Positions 1 to 6,962 of a stretch of 15,387 nucleotides of DNA are shown here, in pieces. Below the pieces are notes generated by a model. It was not told the DNA's origin. It saw nothing but the letters and a program-made list of their open reading frames with translations, and did no database searches. The translations under genes and the position numbers were made by a program. Source of the DNA: an uncultured Bacilli bacterium (GTDB lineage: Bacteria; Bacillota_I; Bacilli_A; RF39; UBA660); contig CANQHW010000008.1 of assembly GCA_947623855.1 (NCBI GenBank), positions 1 through 15,387 on the forward strand. Direction: 5' to 3'. Every line of letters starts with the position of its first letter. Position 1 is the stretch's first letter.

Positions 1-45
1 CTGTTCTACGATATTTTTAAAATCTTTCACTTCAGTTGCTAACAT
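1..45 (-). CDS. 5' end of an unidentified gene (partial)
   Basis: An ATG at 45-43 is preceded on the minus strand by a near-perfect Shine-Dalgarno (AAGGAGGAATTAAA-ATG) and opens a frame that runs off the left edge. Only about 15 residues are visible, beginning MLATEVKDFK. That is too little to name a family. The promoter and leader side is unusual because a 26-bp perfect palindrome lies directly upstream of the ribosome binding site, so the gene is probably under operator control. It reads in the same direction as the BRO fragment upstream of it. The start is well supported; the product is unknown. Confidence 0.6.
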   Translation of the reverse strand, partial: MLATEVKDFKNIVEQ

Positions 46-63
46 TTTAATTCCTCCTTTTTT

Positions 64-89
64 AATTTTGCAGACGCGTCTGCAAAATT
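64..89. promoter_or_regulatory. 26-bp perfect palindrome, likely operator
   Basis: The sequence is a perfect palindrome centred between 76 and 77, with half-site AATTTTGCAGACG. Its GC-rich core (GCAGACGCGTCTGC) stands out in AT-rich surroundings. It sits just upstream of the Shine-Dalgarno of the left-edge gene, where a bound repressor would block transcription. The AGAC...GTCT arrangement resembles operators of some TetR-family regulators such as LmrA/YxaF of Bacillus, but no regulator gene is visible, so that assignment is inference. A transcript hairpin is the alternative, but no T-tract follows it. Confidence 0.6.
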
Positions 90-113
90 TATTAAACTCT
101 TTTTATCAAACCT

Positions 114-133
114 GATATTGGCAAGCCAATATC
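114..133. repeat. Inverted repeat, 9-bp arms, 2-nt spacer
   Basis: GATATTGGC and GCCAATATC are separated by AA. This second dyad lies about 25 bp from the larger palindrome and between the BRO fragment and the left-edge gene. There is no T-tract on either side, so it does not look like a terminator. A regulator binding site or the boundary of an inserted element are both possible. Confidence 0.45.
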
Positions 134-169
134 GTAGTATGTTATCTAAATGGCATTAAAACAACTATG

Positions 170-499
170 TCATTTTGTACAAAACACTTCAGCTTTCTTT
201 GATGGCACTGATTCAATTAATCTAAATATTCCTTTAGTATCAAGAGTATCAGTTTCTCTTAACTTTCCATCTTGAGCACGCATTTTCAACTGCACGATTT
301 TTTCGTGCAGTTCACTTCCTTCTTGTTTTAACTTTCTTTTTAAATCGCTCCAATAATTTCTAGGTATATTAGCATCAGTTAATGCTCTAATTACATCAAT
401 CACACTAAAATAATAATCTTCCTTTTCTTCATCCCAAATACTTCTTATTTCTTTATCTTCGAATAGGTTAGAAACCACCTTTAAACCATTTTGCTTCAT
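170..499 (-). CDS. BRO-N / phage antirepressor domain protein, C-terminally truncated
   Basis: The 109-residue product matches the N-terminal domain of the BRO/Ant (DinD-like) family of DNA-binding antirepressors found in phages and mobile elements. Visible features are a FSVIDVIRALTD stretch near residue 33, the YWSDLKRKL helix near 50, and the IESVPSKKAE block near 95. Full members usually continue after KKAE with a PFKLWLA-type segment and a second domain, giving roughly 250-300 residues. Here the frame diverges to VFCTK and stops, and I find no continuation in other frames before the left-edge gene. It has a good Shine-Dalgarno (GGAGAG, 7 nt before ATG) and a consensus promoter, so it may be expressed. 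It is probably a remnant of a longer gene or a mobile element. Confidence 0.75.
   Translation of the reverse strand: MKQNGLKVVSNLFEDKEIRSIWDEEKEDYYFSVIDVIRALTDANIPRNYWSDLKRKLKQEGSELHEKIVQLKMRAQDGKLRETDTLDTKGIFRLIESVPSKKAEVFCTK
288..312. repeat. 10-bp perfect hairpin inside the BRO-fragment gene
   Basis: AACTGCACGA and TCGTGCAGTT flank a five-base T (plus) or A (minus) loop. In minus-strand mRNA this gives a strong stem within codons for the SELHEKIVQLKM stretch. No T-run follows in the direction of the gene, so it is not a classical terminator. It may be a local RNA structure or simply codon-level coincidence. Confidence 0.5.
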
Positions 500-519
500 A
501 TAAACTCTCCTTTAAAATG

Positions 520-548
520 ATTATATATCAAAAACATTTGTTTGACAA
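520..548 (-). promoter_or_regulatory. Sigma-A type promoter for the BRO fragment
   Basis: On the minus strand TTGTCA (548-543), a 17-bp spacer and a perfect TATAAT (525-520) precede the Shine-Dalgarno and the ATG at 499. Both boxes and the spacing fit the housekeeping sigma factor. Confidence 0.75.
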
Positions 549-572
549 GATATTTTTTTAAATTATTAATAT

Positions 573-599
573 AAAAACAAACCTCCATAGGGCTTGTTT
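573..599 (-). terminator. Rho-independent terminator after the ABC-F gene
   Basis: Read on the minus strand, AAACAAGCC (599-591) pairs with GGTTTGTTT (583-575) through one G-T wobble, with a 7-nt loop and a run of Ts after the stem. It starts immediately after the TGA of the ABC-F gene and ends the three-gene operon. Confidence 0.75.
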
Positions 600-600
600 A

Positions 601-2232
601 TCAATTTTTTTCATTATAAGGTGTATTTAAATCATAGAAGTATTCTAAAAGTTCTGGAGAATAATTCATAATTTTACCATAAGGTAGAATAAGCATTCTA
701 TCAATTCCTATTTGTTCTACAAAATTAGGATTATGACTAACTACAATTATGGTACCTTCATAATCTTTAAAATTTTCTCCAATTATCATTTGCGTTTCTG
801 GATCAAGATGGTTAGTAGGTTCGTCTAGTAAAAGTAAATTAGCTTTTTGGAGTAATACCTTACATAATGCCACGCGCGCTTTTTCTCCCGGGGATAAAAC
901 TTCTACTTTTTTAAAAACATCATTATCATAAAATAAAAAGTTTCCTAAAATAGTTCGTAATTCCGCAGTAGAGTAGGAGGGCATTGCTACATTTTCCAAA
1001 ATCGTTTTTTTAAGATCTAGATCTTCTAATTCTTGGGCATAATAAGCTACCTCCGTATTTATTCCATAATGAATATCTCCTTCTAAGGGAGTAAGAATGC
1101 CCATTAAAAGTTTTAATAATGTTGATTTACCAATTCCATTTTCCCCTACAATTAAAAATCTTTCATGCTTATTAATCGCAAAAGATAAATTCTGATATAA
1201 AAATTCTTTTTTAGGATATCCAAAAGTTAAATTAGTTACTTCTAAAGGTACTTTACTAGCTTCTTTTAAAGGACGCATTTTAATTTTAACTTTTTTATAA
1301 ATCCTTTCCCGTTTCTTTAACTCATCATGCATTTTAACCATTCTTTTTTCTCGTTCCTGACCCATCTTTTTTAAAGCATGATTTGTCCGTGAAGCTTGTT
1401 TTGCTTTTTTAACAAAATCAACTAACTTTTTAAATTCTTTTTCTTGTTTTTGTATTTCTAATTCTCTAATTCTTTTTTCTTCTGCATTTTTCTTTTTATA
1501 ATCAGTATAATCTCCTTCATATATCAAAATTTTATGCGTTATTTTATTAATATATAAAACTTTATTAATAATTTTATTTAAAAAATCAATATCGTGGCTA
1601 ATAATTAAAACTGTACCATTATAATTTTTAAGATAATTAGTAACATATTCTTTAGTCGTAACATCTAAATGATTCGTAGGTTCATCTAATAAAAGAATAT
1701 CGGCTTTCGAAAATAACAATCGTGCAAAAGCAATTTTAGATTTTTGTCCTCCCGATAAATCCTTAAGACGCATCGTAAGTAATTCTTCCGGTATCTGCAT
1801 ATCAATAATTAAATTAAGTAAGATCTCTTCTGCTTTATAACAATCATAATATTCTAATTGTTCTTGAATCTTGGCCATGCGTTTTAAAAGAGTAGAGTAA
1901 TCTTTTTCTTTCGCTGTTTTTAATTCTTCATAAATCTTTTGTAAATTCTTTTCTAACTTCTTTATTGGACGTCCTTCATACATATAATCCCACACCGTAA
2001 TATTTTCATCTGCAAATAAAATCTCTTGTGGTAGATAACCTATTTGTAAGTTATTTGTATTTATTTTCCCACTATCAAGTTCTCTTTCTTTAAGAAGTAT
2101 TTTAAATAAAGTTGTTTTACCCGCCCCATTTACACCGACGACTCCCACTTTATCTTTAACCTTTATTTGAAAACTAGCATTATCAAAAATTACTTGTAAT
2201 CCCAAGGTTAAATTCATATTACTACCTTTCAT
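601..2232 (-). CDS. ABC-F family ATPase
   Basis: This is a soluble protein with two ABC ATPase domains and no membrane segments, the hallmark of ABC-F proteins that act on the ribosome. Domain 1 has Walker A GVNGAGKTT at about 33-41, signature LSGGQ near 160 and LLLDEPTNHLD after it. A lysine/glutamate-rich coiled linker spans about 240-320. Domain 2 has Walker A GENGIGKST, a variant signature LSPGE and a second LLLDEPTNHLD. ABC-F members either assist translation (EttA/Uup/YkpA types) or displace ribosome-targeting antibiotics (Vga, Lsa, Msr types). I cannot assign it to a subgroup by eye. The first ATG touches the TAG of the alkyltransferase gene and has an AAGGTGGTGA Shine-Dalgarno. An in-frame ATG five codons in is the alternative. 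It is the last gene of the operon. Confidence 0.9.
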   Translation of the reverse strand: MKGSNMNLTLGLQVIFDNASFQIKVKDKVGVVGVNGAGKTTLFKILLKERELDSGKINTNNLQIGYLPQEILFADENITVWDYMYEGRPIKKLEKNLQKIYEELKTAKEKDYSTLLKRMAKIQEQLEYYDCYKAEEILLNLIIDMQIPEELLTMRLKDLSGGQKSKIAFARLLFSKADILLLDEPTNHLDVTTKEYVTNYLKNYNGTVLIISHDIDFLNKIINKVLYINKITHKILIYEGDYTDYKKKNAEEKRIRELEIQKQEKEFKKLVDFVKKAKQASRTNHALKKMGQEREKRMVKMHDELKKRERIYKKVKIKMRPLKEASKVPLEVTNLTFGYPKKEFLYQNLSFAINKHERFLIVGENGIGKSTLLKLLMGILTPLEGDIHYGINTEVAYYAQELEDLDLKKTILENVAMPSYSTAELRTILGNFLFYDNDVFKKVEVLSPGEKARVALCKVLLQKANLLLLDEPTNHLDPETQMIIGENFKDYEGTIIVVSHNPNFVEQIGIDRMLILPYGKIMNYSPELLEYFYDLNTPYNEKN

Positions 2233-2535
2233 CTATTCACCACCTTTATATCGATATATCTCTAAATCTACTTTATAGTTTCTTACCCCAATCCCCTCTC
2301 TTTCTAATTTTTCTTTTTGTTTTTCTCTTCCTCCAAAAGCAAAATTCTTCGCTAAACCTCCTTTGCTATTTACCACTTTATAACAAGGATATTCTTCTTC
2401 TTTAGGATTATTATGTAAAATATTTCCTACTACTCTTACTAAATTTTTATTCCCTAAATATTCAGCGATATCTTTATAAGTTACAACTTTTCCATAAGGA
2501 ATAGTTTTTAAAAATTCATATACTTTATCTTTCAT
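2233..2535 (-). CDS. MGMT-family DNA-binding domain protein (alkyltransferase or alkyltransferase-like)
   Basis: The 100-residue product is the C-terminal domain of O6-alkylguanine-DNA alkyltransferase alone. It starts with the IPYGKVVTY segment (12-20), then has the arginine finger in VRVVGNILHNNP (Arg34), and an active-site-like PCYKVV (Cys51). In Ada/Ogt/MGMT this motif is PCHR. Alkyltransferase-like proteins usually replace the Cys with Trp or Ala. Here the Cys is kept but the His is Tyr and the Arg is Lys. It could therefore be a small active alkyl acceptor or a damage-recognition protein. Its ATG overlaps the pentapeptide gene's TGA (ATGA), which implies translational coupling, and it runs directly into the ABC-F gene. 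Confidence 0.85.
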   Translation of the reverse strand: MKDKVYEFLKTIPYGKVVTYKDIAEYLGNKNLVRVVGNILHNNPKEEEYPCYKVVNSKGGLAKNFAFGGREKQKEKLEREGIGVRNYKVDLEIYRYKGGE

Positions 2536-3083
2536 TTAATTACTAACCCTAATAAACTAGCTAGAAAAGAAGCTTGATAACTATTTACCACTAAACCTTT
2601 TAAATATTCTATAGTAACTATTATCCCCTCTATATTACAAGTCCTAAAATCAATTTTATTTAATTTAGTTTCACTAAAATCGGCTTTTATTAATTCACAA
2701 TTATTAAATCTAACTTTATTAATTTTATTTAATCTAATAAATATACTTTCTTCCATATTACAATTATCAAAACTTACATTATTTAAAATACTTTCCGCAA
2801 AATTACTATATTTAAGATTACAACTATTAAAAGAAACACCATCTAAATGAACCTCAATCATACTTGTCCCTATAAAATTAGAATTATTATATTTATTATT
2901 TTTATTTATATATTTAGAAAATATAGCATTAGCAAAATCACAGTTTATAAAAGTACAATTTTCAAAATAAGTATTTGTTAAATCTTGATTACTAAAATAA
3001 CAATTTTTAAATATACATTGCTTATATTCCGTATCATTTCCTATAATATTCATATTTTCTAAAGTTACACTATCGTATTTCAT
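2532..3083 (-). CDS. Pentapeptide-repeat protein, Qnr-like
   Basis: The 183-residue protein is built of repeated five-residue units with a central Phe or Leu, for example YFENC TFINC DFANA and SFDNC NMEES. They run from about residue 20 to 150 and are expected to form a right-handed quadrilateral beta helix. The C-terminal LKGLVVNSYQASFLASLLGLVI segment resembles the dimerisation tail of Qnr and related Gram-positive proteins that mimic DNA and shield gyrase from quinolones. Gyrase protection is therefore plausible but inferred. Many Cys and Asn residues are typical of these repeats. A GGTGAG Shine-Dalgarno sits 3 nt before the ATG. It is the first gene of the operon with the MGMT-like and ABC-F genes. 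Confidence 0.85.
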   Translation of the reverse strand: MKYDSVTLENMNIIGNDTEYKQCIFKNCYFSNQDLTNTYFENCTFINCDFANAIFSKYINKNNKYNNSNFIGTSMIEVHLDGVSFNSCNLKYSNFAESILNNVSFDNCNMEESIFIRLNKINKVRFNNCELIKADFSETKLNKIDFRTCNIEGIIVTIEYLKGLVVNSYQASFLASLLGLVIK

Positions 3084-3098
3084 TTTCTCACCAATAAA

Positions 3099-3127
3099 AT
3101 AATACCATAGTAAAATAATTAAGTCTA
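3099..3127 (-). promoter_or_regulatory. Putative extended -10 promoter of the pentapeptide operon
   Basis: On the minus strand TAGACT (3127-3122), a 17-bp spacer and TATTAT (3104-3099) are visible, with TGG just before the -10 box. The predicted transcript would begin right at the Shine-Dalgarno, which leaves almost no leader, so the call is tentative. Confidence 0.4.
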
Positions 3128-3133
3128 TTTAGT

Positions 3134-3145
3134 ATAGATATCTAT
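3134..3145. promoter_or_regulatory. 12-bp palindrome in the divergent region, candidate operator
   Basis: ATAGATATCTAT is a perfect palindrome between the pentapeptide operon and the HTH gene. It overlaps the expected -35 position of the HTH gene and lies just upstream of the operon's putative -35. The adjacent HTH protein is an obvious candidate binder. In such AT-rich DNA a chance palindrome of this length is possible. Confidence 0.35.
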
Positions 3146-3161
3146 TTTAATTTTTATATTA

Positions 3162-3167
3162 TATAAT
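3162..3167 (+). promoter_or_regulatory. -10 box of the HTH-TM gene
   Basis: A perfect TATAAT lies 24 bp before the ATG at 3191, with an AAAGGAG Shine-Dalgarno in between. No good -35 box is found at 16-18 bp, which suggests dependence on an activator or weak basal expression. Confidence 0.45.
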
Positions 3168-3190
3168 GATATCAACAAAGGAGAAAAATT

Positions 3191-4297
3191 ATGGATGCCG
3201 AAAAAATAGGAAAAATTATTGCTCATCAAAGAATGAAAAAACATCTAACACAACAAGAATTAGCGGATAAATTAAAAGTTACCAATAAAGCTGTTAGTAA
3301 TTGGGAAAGGGGAAGAGCCATCCCTGATGTGGGTTTATTTGATAGTATATGTCACGAATTAGATTTAACCCTTAATGAATTATTAGATGGGAAAAAAGGG
3401 AAGAGTACTTCTAAAGGTTTAATAAATTATTTAAAATATTATCAGAAGAAGAATTTTCTTCTATTTATGGTCTTATTTATATTAGTAGTAATATTTTTTA
3501 TTTTACTTTTATTTTTTATTAATAATTATAATAAAACACTTATTTATACTCTTTATGGCGAAAGTACTAATTTTGATTATAAAGATGGCTTACTAATATA
3601 TTCTAATCAAAAAAACATCTTATCTTTTGGAAAATTAAACGTTAAAAATAATACTGTAAGTTTAGATATGATAACTGATATTAAATTAGTAGCTAAAGAT
3701 AAAGTCATAGCAGGAGGAACAGATGTTATAGGATCTTTAAATATTGAAAATACTGGTTATAATGAATTACTATCTCGAGAAAAATTTTCTAATTTAAACG
3801 ATTGGTATATCCAAATAAGTTATTTAAAAGATCATAAAATAAATAAAGAAACAATTAACCTAAAACATCATAAAATTATGCAAAGTAATAAATTAATTAA
3901 TTCTAAATCTAAAGATATAAGTGTAGATGGCCAAAATAATGCTATGGAATATTTAAATGAAGAAGATATTAAATTAAAAAATAAACTTTTAGCTAATGGT
4001 TTTACTCCCTATGAAGATAATCCCCTAGCTTTAAGAAAAAGTTTAGATAATAATGCATTATTTATAGTAACACTACCTATGAAAGTAGCCCGTTTAGTAA
4101 ATACTAATTGTATCATTGTCTATGAGTATGATATAAATTCTTTAAGTGTTGATGGAATATATAACCAAAAAAATTATAATTTTTCTTATTTTCCTTCTTC
4201 TGATAGTATTAATTGTAATACCAAAGATTCTTGTCCTCCCGATGCTTGGTTTATTGCTAAAAATTTTTTAAATTTATGGAATGATATTATAGAATAA
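3191..4297 (+). CDS. XRE-family HTH protein with a membrane anchor and an outer domain
   Basis: Residues 5-65 form a Cro/C1-type helix-turn-helix, with the QQELADKLKVTNKAVSNWERG core (21-41). A single hydrophobic helix at about 89-111 follows. Residues 112-368 form a polar, Asn/Lys-rich region expected outside the membrane, containing a CNTKDSC pair of cysteines near the end. The topology suggests one-component sensing: an outer domain signals to a cytoplasmic DNA-binding domain. I do not recognise the outer domain. The gene has an AAAGGAG Shine-Dalgarno 7 nt before its ATG and diverges from the pentapeptide/MGMT/ABC-F operon, which it may control. Its stop abuts the stop of the convergent gene, with no terminator between them. 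Confidence 0.8.
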   Translation: MDAEKIGKIIAHQRMKKHLTQQELADKLKVTNKAVSNWERGRAIPDVGLFDSICHELDLTLNELLDGKKGKSTSKGLINYLKYYQKKNFLLFMVLFILVVIFFILLLFFINNYNKTLIYTLYGESTNFDYKDGLLIYSNQKNILSFGKLNVKNNTVSLDMITDIKLVAKDKVIAGGTDVIGSLNIENTGYNELLSREKFSNLNDWYIQISYLKDHKINKETINLKHHKIMQSNKLINSKSKDISVDGQNNAMEYLNEEDIKLKNKLLANGFTPYEDNPLALRKSLDNNALFIVTLPMKVARLVNTNCIIVYEYDINSLSVDGIYNQKNYNFSYFPSSDSINCNTKDSCPPDAWFIAKNFLNLWNDIIE

Positions 4298-4720
4298 TTA
4301 CTTATCTTTCTTTAATAAAACAAGACCTATTATAGTAGTAATAATCGCTGGTAGTAAAAACTCTAAACATCTTACTAGTATAAATACATAAAATGGAGCA
4401 GAGTTTCCCATATTCTTATATTTTAACCAATCTATTTCCCCCATTAAAATAAAGCTTAGAATTAATATTAAAGTAACTAACAATAAAATTAAAGATATAA
4501 TTTTTTTAATTCCTATTTTTTCTTTATTTCTTCTTTTTTTAATAATATAACATATTGTTAAAAAGATATATTCTAAAATAGCAAATAAAGAGATTAAATG
4601 AATACAAGTTAAAGTTGTAGGTTTCGTTCCCAAACTATACAGACTAAATTCTTCTCCTAAAATAAAAGTTAATATTACGGCTAAAATTATTGTTCCTATA
4701 ACCATTAATCCTTTTTTCAT
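4298..4720 (-). CDS. Small four-helix membrane protein of unknown function
   Basis: The 140-residue product has hydrophobic stretches at about 5-22, 40-62, 72-93 and 110-136, separated by short loops, with a basic KKRRNKEK loop near 65. This fits four membrane helices with that loop inside the cell. I recognise no catalytic or family motif. The start is supported by a GAGGA Shine-Dalgarno 4 nt before the ATG and an extended -10 promoter. The gene is convergent with the HTH-TM gene and the two stop codons touch. It is downstream of cardiolipin synthase but appears to have its own promoter. Confidence 0.7.
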   Translation of the reverse strand: MKKGLMVIGTIILAVILTFILGEEFSLYSLGTKPTTLTCIHLISLFAILEYIFLTICYIIKKRRNKEKIGIKKIISLILLLVTLILILSFILMGEIDWLKYKNMGNSAPFYVFILVRCLEFLLPAIITTIIGLVLLKKDK

Positions 4721-4742
4721 AAAATCCTCATTTCTTAAAATT

Positions 4743-4751
4743 ATTATAGCA
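4743..4751 (-). promoter_or_regulatory. Extended -10 promoter (TGCTATAAT)
   Basis: TGC followed by a perfect TATAAT lies 23 bp before the ATG of the small membrane protein gene, in the 58-bp gap after cardiolipin synthase. No clear -35 box is present. Confidence 0.5.
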
Positions 4752-4778
4752 CTAAATTTATTTTAATGTAAGTATTTT

Positions 4779-6281
4779 TTAAAATAAAGGAGCAAATAAT
4801 CTTAAAATAGCTTGCCATAATTCTTTAATAAATCCCGTTTTAATATCTTTATCTTCTAGTTTTTGACAATCCTTAAATGTTTCTTCAAAATCTTTATAAA
4901 TATCTTTTAAAACCTTAACCTTTTCCATATAAATTCCATTTTCAAAATGGAGATATAAACTTCGATAATCCATATTAATTGTTCCAACTACTGCTCTTAT
5001 ATCATCTGATAAAAATACTTTTGCATGAACAAACCCCTTACTATATTTATAAATCTTAACCCCATTATCGTGTAATACTTTAAAGAAAGATGTCGTTTGT
5101 GTATAAACTAACTTTTTATCCGGAATCCCTGGGACTATAATTCTTACATCTACCCCTCTTTTCGCCGCTCTAGTTAATGCATTAACCATCTCCGTATCAA
5201 TAATTAAATAAGGAGTCATAATATAAACGTAATCTTTCGCACTATTAATTATATTAATATATACATCTTCCCCAATTAAATCTTTATGTAATGGTGCCAC
5301 CCCATAAGGAATAACATACCCATTATTCTTAGTATCTTTAAATTCATATTTAAACTTTGTAATATCCTTATCTTCCTTAATATTCGCATTCCATAAAGTT
5401 AAAAACATAACCGTTAAATTCCATACGGCTTTACCTTCTATTTTAATCCCATTATCTTTCCAAATACCTAACTTACTATTAACATTAATATACTCATCAC
5501 TTAAATTAACTCCTCCTGAAAAAGCTACTTTTCCATCAATAATGGTCATCTTTCTATGATCTCTATTATTCATAAATATTCCCCTAAAAGGACTTACCTT
5601 ATTAAAAGGAATACATTTTATTCCATCCTTAGCTAATACTTTCGCATAATTAGTTTTAAGCATGGCAATACTTCCCATATCATCATATAAAATTCTTACT
5701 TCTACGCCTTCTTTAGCTTTCTCTTTTAAAATATCTAAAATCCCATTCCACATAAGACCTTCATTAATAATAAAATATTCTAAAAAAATATATTTTTCTG
5801 CACATTTAAGTTCTTTTAATAACTCTGGATAAAACTTCTCTCCAAAATTATAATATGTAACATCATTTCCCGTACTAACAAAGTACTTAGTTCTATTAAG
5901 TAAATAAGTAATATTATCTAATTTTTCTTTCTTAACCTCTTCTTCTATTATATTATCTTTTTCTAAATATTTACTATATTCTTTTTCATAATTAAAGATA
6001 TTTTTAAGTAACTTATTCTTCGAATAATTTTTCCCTAACGTAATTAATAAAATGGTCCCAAATATTGGAAATATTAAAATTAAAATCATCCATGGTATAT
6101 CATTAGAAAGCCGAGTACTATTCTTTAATAAACCCAATACAATCATAATACTTGCTATATTATAAAAAATTGTAATAATCCCTAAATACTTATAAAAAAA
6201 TAATCTTATTACAATAGCAAACCCAAACTGTAATATAACCCCTAATAAAACTATTAAAATTCTTTTTATAGCATTTACCAT
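4779..6281 (-). CDS. cls: Cardiolipin synthase, phospholipase D family
   Basis: The 500-residue protein has the usual length and layout of bacterial cardiolipin synthase. Hydrophobic segments near 8-28, 33-53 and 63-82 form the N-terminal membrane part (PLDc_N). Two phospholipase D domains follow, with HKD motifs at His242-Lys244-Asp249 (HRKMTIID, then SGGVNL) and His419-Lys421-Asp426 (HAKVFLSD, then GTINMDYRS). The enzyme joins two phosphatidylglycerol molecules to make cardiolipin, releasing glycerol, at the cytoplasmic membrane. Both catalytic motifs look intact. It lies 23 bp downstream of the DUF1287 gene and is probably co-transcribed with it. A GAAGGAAG Shine-Dalgarno precedes the ATG. 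Confidence 0.93.
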   Translation of the reverse strand: MVNAIKRILIVLLGVILQFGFAIVIRLFFYKYLGIITIFYNIASIMIVLGLLKNSTRLSNDIPWMILILIFPIFGTILLITLGKNYSKNKLLKNIFNYEKEYSKYLEKDNIIEEEVKKEKLDNITYLLNRTKYFVSTGNDVTYYNFGEKFYPELLKELKCAEKYIFLEYFIINEGLMWNGILDILKEKAKEGVEVRILYDDMGSIAMLKTNYAKVLAKDGIKCIPFNKVSPFRGIFMNNRDHRKMTIIDGKVAFSGGVNLSDEYINVNSKLGIWKDNGIKIEGKAVWNLTVMFLTLWNANIKEDKDITKFKYEFKDTKNNGYVIPYGVAPLHKDLIGEDVYINIINSAKDYVYIMTPYLIIDTEMVNALTRAAKRGVDVRIIVPGIPDKKLVYTQTTSFFKVLHDNGVKIYKYSKGFVHAKVFLSDDIRAVVGTINMDYRSLYLHFENGIYMEKVKVLKDIYKDFEETFKDCQKLEDKDIKTGFIKELWQAILRLFAPLF

Positions 6282-6304
6282 AAAACACTTCCTTCTTCTT
6301 TATT

Positions 6305-6946
6305 TTAACTCATTCTATAATGCCCGACAATAAAATCTTTCCCTAAAACATCCTCTTCATAATATAACTGATAAGGATTAGCTAAATGAATCAAAAAAGG
6401 TCTTCCTTTATAATTCCTTTTATCCGAAATAATCCCTATATGTTTTTTAAAAACCACAATATCTCCTCCTTGAAATTCCTTTATCTTTTTTAAATCCGTA
6501 GTTAAAGATATCGCATGTCTTTTAAAATAAATATTTAAATTATTAACTCTTCTAAAATCAATATTTTTATCAATAACAGAAATATTATATAAATCCCGAT
6601 TATTTTTAATATCTTCGAAAACTAGTTCCCTTAAATCATAACCAGCACCTTTTAATCCAAAAGCAATTACATCTGTACAAACCCCATATTCATCATCAGG
6701 ATACCCATTTTCATAATATTTACTTTTATATTTAGGTTTAGTTTTAATATACTCTCTAACATTATTTAAAATATCTGTTTGATCATCAATACCATCATTA
6801 TCTTTATCTACTTTACTAATATAAGTTGGAATATTAAAATCTGCATTAGTATATTTAGGGTGCGGAATAATATTTAAAACATATAATAAATAAGATGTTG
6901 TTAAAATACAAACTAGAGTAATAATAATTATTATAACTTTTTTCAT
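6305..6946 (-). CDS. DUF1287 family exported protein, NlpC/P60-like
   Basis: An N-terminal hydrophobic segment (about 4-25) anchors or exports the protein. Family blocks seen in order are YGVCTDVIAFGLKGAG (88-102, with Cys90), the NIDFRRVNNL segment (128-137), QGGDIVVF, KHIGIISD (168-175, with His169), FLIHLAN, and a closing FIVGHYR. Cys and His in this order fit an NlpC/P60-type cysteine hydrolase or amidase fold, so a role in cell-wall metabolism is likely but inferred. Residues 47-55 (DKDNDGIDD) are an Asp-rich, calcium-site-like stretch not needed for the core fold. AGGAG lies 7 nt before the ATG. The gene leads the two-gene unit with cardiolipin synthase. Confidence 0.85.
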   Translation of the reverse strand: MKKVIIIIITLVCILTTSYLLYVLNIIPHPKYTNADFNIPTYISKVDKDNDGIDDQTDILNNVREYIKTKPKYKSKYYENGYPDDEYGVCTDVIAFGLKGAGYDLRELVFEDIKNNRDLYNISVIDKNIDFRRVNNLNIYFKRHAISLTTDLKKIKEFQGGDIVVFKKHIGIISDKRNYKGRPFLIHLANPYQLYYEEDVLGKDFIVGHYRMS

Positions 6947-6962
6947 AAGTACTCCTCATATT

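Noticed and set aside
542..575. Plus-strand TTGACA followed by AT-rich -10-like sequence
   Set aside because: It overlaps the minus-strand promoter of the BRO fragment and points into the terminator and antisense of the ABC-F gene, with no plus-strand gene to serve.
4757..4788. A/T-only inverted repeat spanning the stop codon of cls, as a terminator
   Set aside because: The 10-bp stem contains no G-C pair and the loop is 12 nt, so it would be unstable. Such repeats arise easily in this base composition.
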